DNA from: an uncultured Selenomonas sp.
GTDB taxonomy: Bacteria > Bacillota > Negativicutes > Selenomonadales > Selenomonadaceae
Assembly: GCA_947167105.1 (NCBI GenBank)
Contig: CAMVGU010000001.1
Location: 204,552-268,551 of the forward strand
DNA length: 64,000 nt
Direction: 5' to 3'
The translations under genes and the position numbers were made by a program. Numbering within the stretch: position 1 is the first letter of the stretch; every line of letters begins with the position of its first letter. A model generated the notes under the pieces. That model had not been told where the DNA came from. It saw nothing but the letters and a program-made list of their open reading frames with translations, and made no database searches. Below are positions 52,560-61,400 of the stretch, piece after piece.

Positions 52560-53975
52560 TTGGCAACTTTGGCAATGGCAGCCGCACTTATCGGCTTGAT
52601 GCTGTGCGCGTATCGCGGCTGTTCCATCATTCTGGTCGCACCGTTTTTCGCTGCTGTGGCCGCAATTGGCAGCCAGCATGCCGGCCTGCCGGTCTTCAGC
52701 GAGCTTTATATGACAAAGCTTGCTGAATATGTGAAAACATATTACCCAATTTTCCTGTTCGGTGCTGTCTTTGCGAAACTGATGGAGACCGGCGGGCTGG
52801 CCTCTGCCGTTGCCGCGAAGATTGTCGGCGTACTGGGCGAAAAGCGTGCCATTCTTGCTGTCCTCTTGGGCTGCGGTGCACTGACCTACGGCGGCCTCTC
52901 GGTCTTTGTCGTTGCTTTCGTCATGTATCCCTTCGGAGCGGTCATTTTCCGCCAGGCAGATATACCGAAACGGCTGCTGCCTGCTACTCTCTGGATGGGC
53001 ATTTTCTCTTTTGCCATGGTCGCCCTGCCGGGCACACCGCAAATCCAGAACATCATCCCGGCTTCATACTTTGGCACCTCATCCTGGGCCGGCATCGGCA
53101 TAGGTATCTTTGCCAGTGCAATTTTCCTTGGCATGGGCTGGGCCTGGCTTACATACCGTATGAAAAAATTAAAAGCTGCCGGTGAGGGCTATGGCGTTCA
53201 CGCCGACCGCCAGGGCAGCAAGAACAAGCTGGCACGCATTAAATGGCAGCTTGCCATGCTGCCGCTTCTATTGGTTGTGATAGTCAATGTAATCCTCTCC
53301 AACCCCTTTGGCTGGGAATGGGGCTTTCACTGGAATAACGACCTGCTTATCTCACTCAGCGGCTTGAAACTCCCCTTGCTCGCCACCCATGTCGGCAAGG
53401 TTTCTGCCATCTGGTCCATCTCTATCGCGTTGATTGTCAGTTCCCTTGCTGCTGCCTGGATAGGCCGCAAGCGCCTGCGGGAGACCGACGGCTTCCTGAA
53501 GCCCATCAACTTCGCGGCAGTATCTTCCGGCACAGCAGCCCTGAATGTTGCCTCCGGCTTCGCTTTTGGCTGCGTACTGGTCGCCATGCCAGGCTTCAGC
53601 CCCATCCGCGACATGCTGCTGGGACTGTCCGCCTCTTCCGGGCCACTGCTTTCGGCAGTGCTTGCTACCAACATCATGTGCGGCATCACCGGTTCCGCCT
53701 CAGGCGGTCTTACCATCGCACTCTCCGCCTTTGGAGAGCAGTGGGCCGAGATGGCGGCTGCTTCCGGCGTTTCCCTGGAAGCACTGCACCGTGTCGTAGC
53801 CATTGCCTCCGTCGGCATTGACCCAGTGCCGCACTGCGGTGCCCTCGTCACCCTGCTCGCCATCTGCGGGCTCACCCACAAACAAGCTTATTTCGACATT
53901 GTGGTGCTGCTGATGATGAAATTCACTGTACCATTCCTGTGTATACTATTCTACATGCTGACTGGCATCGCATAA
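52560..53975 (+). CDS. GntP-family permease (gluconate/organic acid type), TTG start
   Basis: A 471-residue transporter with about twelve membrane helices. The segments GALTYGGLSVFVVAFVMYPF and ALPGTPQIQNIIPASYF, and near the end MCGITGSASGGLTIALSAFG, are of the GntP/citrate-type family of proton- or sodium-coupled organic anion permeases. The frame opens at an ATG at 52545, but this lies too close to the transcript start; GGAGGAG (52547-52553) fits a TTG start at 52560. The substrate is unknown. It is followed by the SHMT-like gene, which suggests a linked amino-acid or hydroxy-acid metabolism. Confidence 0.85.
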   Translation: MATLAMAAALIGLMLCAYRGCSIILVAPFFAAVAAIGSQHAGLPVFSELYMTKLAEYVKTYYPIFLFGAVFAKLMETGGLASAVAAKIVGVLGEKRAILAVLLGCGALTYGGLSVFVVAFVMYPFGAVIFRQADIPKRLLPATLWMGIFSFAMVALPGTPQIQNIIPASYFGTSSWAGIGIGIFASAIFLGMGWAWLTYRMKKLKAAGEGYGVHADRQGSKNKLARIKWQLAMLPLLLVVIVNVILSNPFGWEWGFHWNNDLLISLSGLKLPLLATHVGKVSAIWSISIALIVSSLAAAWIGRKRLRETDGFLKPINFAAVSSGTAALNVASGFAFGCVLVAMPGFSPIRDMLLGLSASSGPLLSAVLATNIMCGITGSASGGLTIALSAFGEQWAEMAAASGVSLEALHRVVAIASVGIDPVPHCGALVTLLAICGLTHKQAYFDIVVLLMMKFTVPFLCILFYMLTGIA

Positions 53976-54020
53976 GAAAAAAATATATGAGCAATATCTA
54001 TAACGAAAGGTTATGATTTC

Positions 54021-55310
54021 ATGGATAACGAGAAACTGCTTCGACGGCTGGAAGCTTTCGACCCCGAGCTTTCAGACCTGTTGCTCTCCGCCTTGAACAG
54101 GCAGCTCACTACCCTTTCCCTGATTCCTACCGCCAATGCGGTTTCGCCTTTCTCCGCCTATTTAAAAGGCAGCGTGCTCGGCAATGATTTCCTGGATCAC
54201 CATGCCCTGGAGCGTTACAGCCGTCTGGAGCAAATGGCTGCCCAGCGTGCCTGTCAGCTCTTCCATGCCGACCATGCCATCGTGCGTATCGGCAACCCGG
54301 TTGCAGCCGGCCGTGTCGTATTCTACACACTGGCACAGCCGGACAGCAAAATTCTGTCTTTCAATCACCGCAAGCAGGAAATCTGCACCGGTGACTGGAT
54401 GACCTACGACTTCCACAAATTCTGCTTAGAGCCGGACAGTCTGAGCATAAACTATGATAAGCTGGCGGCACAGGCTCAGGAGCTGCACCCCCGCCTGCTC
54501 ATCTGCTCACCGGTCAATTACCCCCGCAATATCAACTATGCCCGTATGCGCCAGATTGCCGATGACTGCGGTGCCTTCCTCTGGGCCGACTTGGGCCAGA
54601 ATGCCGGCCTGGCTGCAGCGGGGCTTATGTCCTCCCCCGTGCCTTATGCAGATGTGGTGACCTTTGCAGCCAGCGATGCCTTGCATGGCCCGCAGAACGG
54701 CATTATACTCTCCACCGAAAAGCTGTCCGAATGGCTAGACCAGGCTGTACTGCAAACCGGTCATGCCTCCCTTAAAAAGAACGTGCTGGCTGCCCTGGCC
54801 ATTACCTTCAGAGAAGCCGGAGGCGAAGAATTCCACGATTACTGCGAGCAGACCATCAACGGGGCACGCGCCTTGGAAACCGGTCTACGTGATGCGGGTG
54901 TGGAAACTCTCTGCGGCCCCACTGAAAACCATCTGGTGCTGGCCAAACTGAATGACGGGCAGGACGGCCAGGCCATTGCCAGTACCCTGGCCGAGACCGG
55001 CCTGATGGTCAAGCCGGAAAAGCTGATGACCTCTGACGATAACCGGGATTATTCTGTCCTCCGACTCTCCAGCCTGGACCCCACCACACGCGGACTGAAG
55101 GAAAACGACCTCACCAAGCTTGGTCGCGCCCTGGGTACCTGCCTGCGCTCCGATATGAATGACTACTCCTTGAATAAGCTTAGCCAGACCATCAGCAAAC
55201 TAGCTGCTGACCTGCCCCTCTTCTCCGAGGAATGGCTGCCGGATGCCGAAGCAAATACCGATAATGACTCGAACCTGATGGAGCAGATGATGCTCTACTG
55301 GAACACTTAA
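54021..55310 (+). CDS. SHMT-like protein lacking the PLP lysine
   Basis: A 429-residue homologue of serine hydroxymethyltransferase over its whole length: an N-terminal arm, GSVLGNDFLDHHALERYSR where SHMT has its peptide-GYPGKRYYGG region, the large domain, and a C-terminal domain with GPTENHLVLAKL and LRLSSLDPTTRG. In SHMT the cofactor lysine lies in TTTTHKTLRGPRGG; here the aligned stretch is TFAASDALHGPQNG, with Asp219 at the lysine. The usual cofactor-stacking His is Gln193 (ADLGQ), though the Asp (190) and the carboxylate-binding Arg are kept. It cannot form the internal aldimine, so it may be a non-catalytic or altered-function paralog. It is cotranscribed with the permease. Confidence 0.85.
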   Translation: MDNEKLLRRLEAFDPELSDLLLSALNRQLTTLSLIPTANAVSPFSAYLKGSVLGNDFLDHHALERYSRLEQMAAQRACQLFHADHAIVRIGNPVAAGRVVFYTLAQPDSKILSFNHRKQEICTGDWMTYDFHKFCLEPDSLSINYDKLAAQAQELHPRLLICSPVNYPRNINYARMRQIADDCGAFLWADLGQNAGLAAAGLMSSPVPYADVVTFAASDALHGPQNGIILSTEKLSEWLDQAVLQTGHASLKKNVLAALAITFREAGGEEFHDYCEQTINGARALETGLRDAGVETLCGPTENHLVLAKLNDGQDGQAIASTLAETGLMVKPEKLMTSDDNRDYSVLRLSSLDPTTRGLKENDLTKLGRALGTCLRSDMNDYSLNKLSQTISKLAADLPLFSEEWLPDAEANTDNDSNLMEQMMLYWNT

Positions 55311-55315
55311 TAAGA

Positions 55316-55352
55316 AAAAGAGGAACCGGCCAGCACAACCGGTTCCTCTTTT
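55316..55352. terminator. Terminator after the SHMT-like gene
   Basis: A 14-base stem (55316-55329 with 55339-55352) holding AGGAACCGG/CCGGTTCCT, followed by Ts. A-rich flank on the left makes it usable for the convergent gene as well. Confidence 0.85.
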
Positions 55353-55357
55353 CGTTA

Positions 55358-55951
55358 TCAATCCCTGTGGAATGGCTTTACGCCCTGCTCTGCATAACTT
55401 ACCCATTGCAGGCTCTCATTCCACTCCAATACAAATACATTCTGCTGCATGATTGGCACATCGCCATATCCATCGGACAGCACCAGCCTCAGCTCACCGT
55501 CCCGAACATAAATCCAGGGATGGCTTTGGGCAAAACCCGCATCGAAGTCACGGCTGTCAATAAAAGTCTCCATTTGCCGGGAATTGCCGCAATACCCTGC
55601 CAATATGGCCAGCTGGCTGCTGCTGCACGACATGAACACCCGGTCTGAAGCCTCATCCCGGTAAAAACGTATCACATAGCCGGTATCAACAAAAGGCAGC
55701 GCATAATCATAGATCTCCCTGTTGTTTATCCACGCCACCACATGCACCATATCAGCCTGTTTATTGGGATAAGTCAATTTCACTTTCAGCATCCCATCCG
55801 GTATATGATAGGCAAACTCCCGTGCTCCGTTGCGCAACCCGTAGTAGCTGCTCAGCTTAGCCAGCTCTGCAAAAGGAGATGCCTGCGCCAGCCCGCATGA
55901 AAAAAACATCAGCGTCGCGGCTGCCGCCGCGACCATCTGCTTAAATACCAT
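55358..55951 (-). CDS. Secreted protein of unknown function
   Basis: A 197-residue exported protein. A signal peptide (MVAAAAATLMFFSCGLAQA, cut near residue 23) precedes a beta-rich globular region with SYYGLRNGAREFAYHIPDG, VIRFYRDEASDRVFMS and a final FVLEWNESLQWVSYAEQG. Two cysteines are present in the mature part. I take the ATG at 55951 behind AGGGTGAG. No family is recognised. The gene follows a 151-residue protein gene on the same strand by about 50 bases. Confidence 0.65.
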   Translation of the reverse strand: MVFKQMVAAAAATLMFFSCGLAQASPFAELAKLSSYYGLRNGAREFAYHIPDGMLKVKLTYPNKQADMVHVVAWINNREIYDYALPFVDTGYVIRFYRDEASDRVFMSCSSSQLAILAGYCGNSRQMETFIDSRDFDAGFAQSHPWIYVRDGELRLVLSDGYGDVPIMQQNVFVLEWNESLQWVSYAEQGVKPFHRD

Positions 55952-56001
55952 CAACCGCTCACCCTTTTTTTCATGGACTAAGCTCATTTAATCAACACGC
56001 C

Positions 56002-56457
56002 CTAATCCAGATTGCCATTTATCCTGCGTCCCTCATATTCTCCCCGACGAATGCGAAATTCTTCTTCCGTATGCGGCACAACACAGCGCAGATGCGTAGG
56101 CGTCAGCTCTGTAAGCTGATATAATTCGCAGCGTCCCTGCCGAAAAATATAAAACAAATCACCCGGTTTCAGCGTTTCCTGCCAATCTTCCTGCAAATCC
56201 GGGCGATGACCTCCCTGAGCGATGCGCAGAAGCTTTTTATTCGGCACCATATACAGTACATTCGTCCTTTTATCTATAGCCTTGAATTTATCACCGCAGT
56301 GTTCAACGAAAATCATCATCCTGCCGCCATCCAGCTCAATCAAGTCACCTTTTTTGCAATCGCGCACATTATCACGCCTGGTCAGCGGTGCTTCACTTCC
56401 ATCCTGCTGCACCAGGGCAGCTGCCATTTTATTGATCTTATCGGTCATAGTTTCCAT
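56002..56457 (-). CDS. Hypothetical protein with two short repeat-like beta segments
   Basis: A 151-residue protein. After a Met/Ala-rich helix (residues 1-25), the sequence VRDCKKGDLIELDGGRMMIFVEH and the later TLKPGDLFYIFRQGRCELYQL resemble each other (KxGDL followed by strands), suggesting two small barrels. Shorter motif GRRINGNLD closes the protein. The first ATG after the CAGGGG site is 56457; the frame is open three codons more to a GTG. The family is not recognised. It is probably cotranscribed with the secreted protein downstream. Confidence 0.6.
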   Translation of the reverse strand: METMTDKINKMAAALVQQDGSEAPLTRRDNVRDCKKGDLIELDGGRMMIFVEHCGDKFKAIDKRTNVLYMVPNKKLLRIAQGGHRPDLQEDWQETLKPGDLFYIFRQGRCELYQLTELTPTHLRCVVPHTEEEFRIRRGEYEGRRINGNLD

Positions 56458-56603
56458 TTTGGTCACCCCTGCTTTGCCTTAGAACCCACGCTCCCGTCTA
56501 TATATAAGTATAGCACGATAAGTCATTTTCTTCCAGAACCATATGGATTAGTTGCCCATTAGACACCTCAGAAACAGCCCCCAGATCCCCAGCAGTACAT
56601 AAT

Positions 56604-56649
56604 GGCAAAAGATGTCCCCCACTCATGGAAGCGGGGGACATCTTTTGCC
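56604..56649. repeat. Perfect 17-bp palindrome related to hairpin 1 of the repeats
   Basis: GGCAAAAGATGTCCCCC (56604-56620) is repeated inverted at 56633-56649, around a 12-base centre. The left side matches the start of copy B (GGCAAAGGATGTCCCCCACT at 52403-52422) with two changes, and follows CATAATG. It lacks hairpins 2 and 3. In the 56458-56692 intergenic stretch nothing else is evident. It is not a classical terminator, since no T-run follows. Confidence 0.6.
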
Positions 56650-56692
56650 GAGCTATATTTAAAATTGGGAGAAAATCCCTAAATACAATCTA

Positions 56693-57460
56693 TCAAAGAA
56701 CTACGTAAATATCCGGACTTTCCGACAGCACGGTATCGACATCATAGACATGCTTCACATTATCATAGTCGTTAGGATCATTTACATAAATCGTCTTGCC
56801 ATCATTGCTGATGCCCGTATAAACTACAAAATGCCCTGAGCCGCCACGAGCTGCAAACAGTGGATTAGCAAACTCACCGCCATGGCCGGCAATGATTGCC
56901 TTGCCGTTCTTCAATGCCTCAATGACCTCAGCCTTTCCGTAATTAACCTTTGCCATGGGCACGCCGAAAGCCTTGGCCGCGCGTATAAGAGACGAACCTG
57001 CCGTACCCTCATGGGAATGACCGCCGTGGTCAGCCAGCCAATTGGCCACATCCATGGGCGAAGCCTTCACGCCATAGCCTGCAAGAACCATCGACAGTGC
57101 AGCCGGGCCACACCCGGATGACACCATTGCCGAACCGCCCGAACCATCACTGTACCTGTACAATTCCTGCCCCCAGCTGCCGCCTCCCATCAGATAATGG
57201 GGAAATTCCGGCATTTGGGGCTTTGGATTCACAGGCTCCGGAGCTGTGCGGTAGTTTTCTTCATCCCTGATCTGTCCAATATCCTTCTGGGAATAAATCT
57301 GCTTAAAGCCGCTCTTGACAATAGCTACAGCCTGCTTGCCATTTCTATGATCCGATGGCGGCTGGGTCACAAAATCCGCAATAGCTGCGGCTGCAAAAGA
57401 ACTTATACCGATAAAGGTAACGGTACTGCAAACAACAATTTTCCTAAAACTCCACTGCAT
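56693..57460 (-). CDS. Exported C39-type papain-like cysteine peptidase
   Basis: A 255-residue peptidase_C39-like protein. An N-terminal hydrophobic segment (IVVCSTVTFIGISSFAAAA) is probably a signal anchor; a linker of about 70 residues follows. The catalytic domain has the cysteine in SSGCGPAALSMVLAGYG, the histidine in GHFVVYTGI and the Asn/Asp in VNDPND. Such proteins process peptides or bind wall components; no ABC exporter is fused or adjacent. I use the ATG at 57460, with AAGGAG 12 bases upstream; the GTG at 57526 has no ribosome site. A TATAAT box lies at 57582-57587. Confidence 0.72.
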   Translation of the reverse strand: MQWSFRKIVVCSTVTFIGISSFAAAAIADFVTQPPSDHRNGKQAVAIVKSGFKQIYSQKDIGQIRDEENYRTAPEPVNPKPQMPEFPHYLMGGGSWGQELYRYSDGSGGSAMVSSGCGPAALSMVLAGYGVKASPMDVANWLADHGGHSHEGTAGSSLIRAAKAFGVPMAKVNYGKAEVIEALKNGKAIIAGHGGEFANPLFAARGGSGHFVVYTGISNDGKTIYVNDPNDYDNVKHVYDVDTVLSESPDIYVVL

Positions 57461-57622
57461 CTGCCAATCTTGCTCCTTGTTAATGCCAAACAACCAGATG
57501 ACCGCCGTCACAATATTTGCAAACACATTACAAACTGAAATTTCGTATCATACAAGGCGGCAACCCTCTGCAACACGGAGCATTATAACTGACGAAAATG
57601 AAAAATATCTAGGAAATTGCAA

Positions 57623-58942
57623 TTAAAACAAGGCAATCACATGCAAGAGGGCAAACAAAATCAAGCCAATGCCTGCACCGACAATGGAGCCATTCATGCG
57701 AATCCACAGCAAATCAGGCTCTACCTTGTCATAAACCAGGTGATTAAGCTGCTTATCGGTCAAACGCGAAAGTACTGTAGCAACAATGACACCTACCAGG
57801 CTTTGGGCATGCAAGGCCGAGCGGGCAATCAAATCATGCAGGAAGCGACCTACGCTGGCCTGCATCTGCGAATCAGTGCGCAAAAGTTCCTCCATGCGCC
57901 TGTATTCCTGCCTGATAAGCTCCTCCATCTGCGAGCGCAAGACTGGCAGATGCTCATCCTCCGAGCCCTCTGCAACACGTTCTGTCAGTTGTGTGCGGAA
58001 ATACTGCAAGGCACAGGCGACAGCCTTTTCAGCGGGCAATTTTTCAATCATCTGTACTTTCAGATCCTGAACTAGTGCCTGAAATTCCTGCTCACCACTC
58101 ACCTCTGCCGAAGTCTGATAGAAAAGTGCAAGCAATTCCTCCTGAAGCGGTGAGCCTTGCTGTGCCAGTTCATCCAGCAGAGCCAGCATCTGCTTCTGCA
58201 TCAAGGCAGCAGCTTCCTCCAAATCGACTAAACTAGTTGCCTCCAAAAAACCTGCTGCCAGTTGGCTCCAGAAATCATCCTGGGTGCATTCCTTTTCATA
58301 CTCTTCCAGGTGCGCCTCAATAGCTTGGCGTACAGACGGTGCCTCTGCCTGCTGCCGCAAGGCATAGGCCAAGCGCGCAAGTAACTCACGGTCTCTGCCG
58401 CTGCTGGACATATATCTGCCAAAGGCACTGCAAATATCCTCTGTCCGGATTTCTGCTAAAGCAGCCTTGAAACGCTCAGCTATGATTCGCGCCTGTGCCT
58501 CTCTATCCTGATGCAACAGGTAATCGCGCAGATAATGCAACACACGACGTGTCAGCCTGGCCTCCGTTTCAGGCTTGCTCAACCATTCCAGAAGCATGGG
58601 CATAATGTGCAGTTTCTCCAAATGCCGGAAAATCTTGCGCCGCGAAAAAAATTCCTTTTGCACCATGGTCACAGATGCCTTGATAAATGCATCCCTGCGA
58701 CTCGGCAGAATCGCCGTATGATAAGGAAAACCCAGGGGCCTTTCAAACAAAGCCGTAACTGCGAACCAGTCAGCCAGGCCGCCTACCAGTGCTGCCTCGG
58801 CACAAAAGAGCATGCCCTCTGCCAATATGCTTGCAGGATACTGCAAGTGCACACACAGGCAGCCCAAGAATATCACCAATGCAGCTAGCAGGGTCTTATC
58901 TGCATCGTTCCAGTCAGACCAGGGAAAGGAATTGCGCTTCAT
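57623..58942 (-). CDS. DUF445-family membrane protein (second of tandem pair)
   Basis: A 439-residue DUF445 protein. The N-terminal helix pair (LLAALVIFLGCLCVHL) and GGLADWFAVTALFERPLGFPYHT are the family signature; a long helical cytoplasmic region follows and a C-terminal helix (GAGIGLILFALLHVIAL) ends it. Members have a membrane anchor at both ends, but no known activity. The ATG at 58942 overlaps the stop of the first DUF445 gene as ATGA, so the two are coupled. Confidence 0.85.
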   Translation of the reverse strand: MKRNSFPWSDWNDADKTLLAALVIFLGCLCVHLQYPASILAEGMLFCAEAALVGGLADWFAVTALFERPLGFPYHTAILPSRRDAFIKASVTMVQKEFFSRRKIFRHLEKLHIMPMLLEWLSKPETEARLTRRVLHYLRDYLLHQDREAQARIIAERFKAALAEIRTEDICSAFGRYMSSSGRDRELLARLAYALRQQAEAPSVRQAIEAHLEEYEKECTQDDFWSQLAAGFLEATSLVDLEEAAALMQKQMLALLDELAQQGSPLQEELLALFYQTSAEVSGEQEFQALVQDLKVQMIEKLPAEKAVACALQYFRTQLTERVAEGSEDEHLPVLRSQMEELIRQEYRRMEELLRTDSQMQASVGRFLHDLIARSALHAQSLVGVIVATVLSRLTDKQLNHLVYDKVEPDLLWIRMNGSIVGAGIGLILFALLHVIALF

Positions 58943-60180
58943 AACCCCCACATCCTTTCCGCCAGTGCAATCAAGATATATAGGCCCATGCCAACCAGGG
59001 AACCGACAATGGCACCGTTAATGCGAATCATCTGCAAGTCATCCTGTACCTTGTCTTCTATGAATGTCACCAAGTCATCATCACTGAACTCTGCCAGACG
59101 CTCGCGAATCAAGCCCGGTATCAGATTATGATGCTCTTCCAATTCCGACTCCATAAGATTCTTCAGGAACTCATCAAAATGACGCTGCCATGCCTGGGAA
59201 GCAATGAAGCCATCAAGCTTGCGATCCACGAACTCATGCACAGCTGCCAGCCAGAAGGGATTTTCTCCCCTGAAATTCACCTCCAGCCAGCGCACAAGAA
59301 ACGGCTCCAGATCCATCTGTCCCAGTTGCCTGTTTTGCCACTGCTGCAGCATTTCCTGCAAGCGGGTTTCCTGCCCCAGGGAGCGGAGCAGTGTTTCCAG
59401 TCCAGCCTTCATGCTCGCATAGGACTGGCTCCCTCCCTTCAGAAGTTCAGCCAACTGTTCCCGAAGCTTTTCATTGAAAATTGCCAGCAATCGCTCATCG
59501 CTCAAATCCAGCATGCTCAGAACGAAGGCCCGGCCAGCTGAATCCCTCTCGTAATTCACACGCAAATGATGCACATGCTCCAGCAATATCTGCTGGAAAT
59601 TCGGTGTTTCCAGAATCTGCTGCAAAATCACCAGCAGGCTGTGCAAAATACGACGTGAATGCTGCTCCTCTGCCAGCATGGACAAGAGCTCTGACATCAA
59701 CTGCGCAAATGGCACAGAGCGCAAACCATCGCGAAGTGCCGAAACCAGTTGTGCAGCAATCAAATGCGTGTCCATTTCTGCCGCCCCACGCAGCATAACA
59801 CTCTCTATCACCTGATGCACACGCTCGCGGCCGCCCCGTTGTTCCAGATAATCCACCAGCAGGGCGGACAAATCCTGATCGCGTACAACCTGCATGATAT
59901 TTCTGGTGGACAGCAGATCCTCGCTGGTGAACTCCACCAGCGCATCCATGATGCGCTTTCGGTTACGCCGCAGGATATCCGTTCTGTAGGCAATACCCAG
60001 GGGCTTGCGAAAAATCGCCGTCACTGCAAACCAATCCGCAAGACCGCCGATGGTAGCTGCCAGAAAGCCGTGATGCACCAATCCCGCTGTAAATCCCCCA
60101 GGCAGCCATAATGTGCCCAAGAATCCCGCAGCACTCAGGCCCAGTGCCAGATTGGCCTTGTTTTTCTTCTGCAACTCCAC
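58939..60180 (-). CDS. DUF445-family membrane protein (first of tandem pair), GTG start
   Basis: A 413-residue DUF445 protein with the same layout as its downstream neighbour: GGLADWFAVTAIFRKPLGIAY near residue 45, a long helical middle, and a C-terminal membrane helix (GSLVGMGLYILIALAERMW). The pair probably arose by duplication and may form a hetero-oligomer. The start is the GTG at 60180 behind GAGGGGG. It lies 15 bases after galU, so the three genes form an operon. Confidence 0.87.
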   Translation of the reverse strand: MELQKKNKANLALGLSAAGFLGTLWLPGGFTAGLVHHGFLAATIGGLADWFAVTAIFRKPLGIAYRTDILRRNRKRIMDALVEFTSEDLLSTRNIMQVVRDQDLSALLVDYLEQRGGRERVHQVIESVMLRGAAEMDTHLIAAQLVSALRDGLRSVPFAQLMSELLSMLAEEQHSRRILHSLLVILQQILETPNFQQILLEHVHHLRVNYERDSAGRAFVLSMLDLSDERLLAIFNEKLREQLAELLKGGSQSYASMKAGLETLLRSLGQETRLQEMLQQWQNRQLGQMDLEPFLVRWLEVNFRGENPFWLAAVHEFVDRKLDGFIASQAWQRHFDEFLKNLMESELEEHHNLIPGLIRERLAEFSDDDLVTFIEDKVQDDLQMIRINGAIVGSLVGMGLYILIALAERMWGL

Positions 60181-60195
60181 GGCCCCCTCGCCTTG

Positions 60196-61071
60196 TCATA
60201 GTGTCTGGCATAAATCCTTCAGATACGCCTTGAACGGTTCACCCAAATCTTCACGACGCAAGGCGAATTCCACAGTAGCCTTCAGGAAGCCCAGTTTATC
60301 ACCCAAATCATATCGCTCACCTTCAAAATCGTAAGCATACATGAAGTCCTCTTTGGCCAGCACCCTCAAGGCATCAGTCAGCTGAATTTCTCCGCCCTTT
60401 CCTGGTTGAGTAGCCTCAAGTAAATCAAAAATGCGCGGCTTGATAACATAACGGCCCAGTACTGCCATATTGCTCGGTGCTTCAGACGGGTCCGGCTTCT
60501 CCACCATATCCAGGACTTTCATCAGACGGGGATTGTTGGAATGCTCTCCATCCACAATACCATAGGAAGAAACCTTGTCCTGCGGCACAGACTGGCAGCC
60601 CAGCACCGAGCCGCCGGTATTCTCATACACATCAATAAGCTGCTTCAAAGCTGGCTTTTCGGGATTGTATACCACATCATCCCCCAGCAGCACAGCAAAT
60701 GGCTCATCACTGATAAACGCCTTAGCACATAGTATTGCATCCCCCAGACCGCGCATATAGCGCTGGCGGATGTAGTGTATATTGATATCTGCCGTATCCT
60801 GCACCAGTTGCAAAAGCTCCGTCTTGCCCTTCTTTTTCAGCTCTGCCTCCAGTGCCGGCGCAGAGTCGAAATGATCCTCAATGGAACGTTTGCCATGACC
60901 GCTGATGATCAATATATCCTCGATGCCGCTGGCAATAGCTTCCTCAACAATATATTGTATTGTCGGTTTATCGACAATCGGCAACATTTCCTTGGGAGTC
61001 GCCTTGGTTGCAGGTAAAAAGCGCGTACCAAAACCAGCTGCCGGAATAACAGCTTTTCTGATTTTTTGCAT
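60196..61071 (-). CDS. galU: UTP-glucose-1-phosphate uridylyltransferase
   Basis: A 291-residue nucleotidyltransferase that makes UDP-glucose, the donor for cell-surface polysaccharides and for galactose metabolism. The N-terminal loop AAGFGTRFLPATKATPKEM binds UTP; the metal-binding Asp is in LLGDDVVY. CAAGGAG precedes the ATG. A TATAAT box lies at 61114-61119, but no convincing -35 is seen. It heads a probable operon with the DUF445 pair. Confidence 0.96.
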   Translation of the reverse strand: MQKIRKAVIPAAGFGTRFLPATKATPKEMLPIVDKPTIQYIVEEAIASGIEDILIISGHGKRSIEDHFDSAPALEAELKKKGKTELLQLVQDTADINIHYIRQRYMRGLGDAILCAKAFISDEPFAVLLGDDVVYNPEKPALKQLIDVYENTGGSVLGCQSVPQDKVSSYGIVDGEHSNNPRLMKVLDMVEKPDPSEAPSNMAVLGRYVIKPRIFDLLEATQPGKGGEIQLTDALRVLAKEDFMYAYDFEGERYDLGDKLGFLKATVEFALRREDLGEPFKAYLKDLCQTL

Positions 61072-61136
61072 AATATTGACACTCCTTGTACTTTCGTTTT
61101 ATATACCATAGCTATTATAGCTGAAACAAGCTCAAT

Positions 61137-61173
61137 AAAAAAGCCCCCGGAAGGACTTTCCTTCCAAGGGCTT
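61137..61173 (-). terminator. Terminator of the secreted-repeat/amidase transcription unit
   Basis: AAGCCC-(TT)-GGAAGG and CCTTCC-(GG)-GGGCTT pair around AAAGT, followed by six Ts on the minus strand, upstream of galU. Confidence 0.85.
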
Positions 61174-61400
61174 GAAATAAAATATACCGATGTTTGCGGT
61201 TAAATCATGTTCTTCTGTTCTCTCTGCCGCTTCCCGTGCATAGTCAAGCCTGCCCCAGAAGCTTTGATAATATTGGGTGTATCGAAATCACACTGCCTGA
61301 TTATGTCAAGCTGTCACCTTGGAAAATCACCCTATATGCAGACAAAATGCAGACAAGTTTCCGAGGCTCACATACAAGGAGATTCACCGCAATGACCACA
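61174..61400. other. Intergenic stretch without a recognised gene
   Basis: This 227-base stretch between the terminator and the secreted-repeat gene has short frames in both directions. One plus-strand frame, with LPDYVKLSPWKITLYADK, is protein-like but I cannot match it to a family. No promoter or structured element is convincing. It may be debris of a deleted gene. Confidence 0.4.

Noticed and set aside
56604..56649. Rho-independent terminator for the C39 peptidase gene
   Set aside because: The stem is strong, but the Ts lie inside it and no T-run follows; similarity to the 52403 repeat explains it better.
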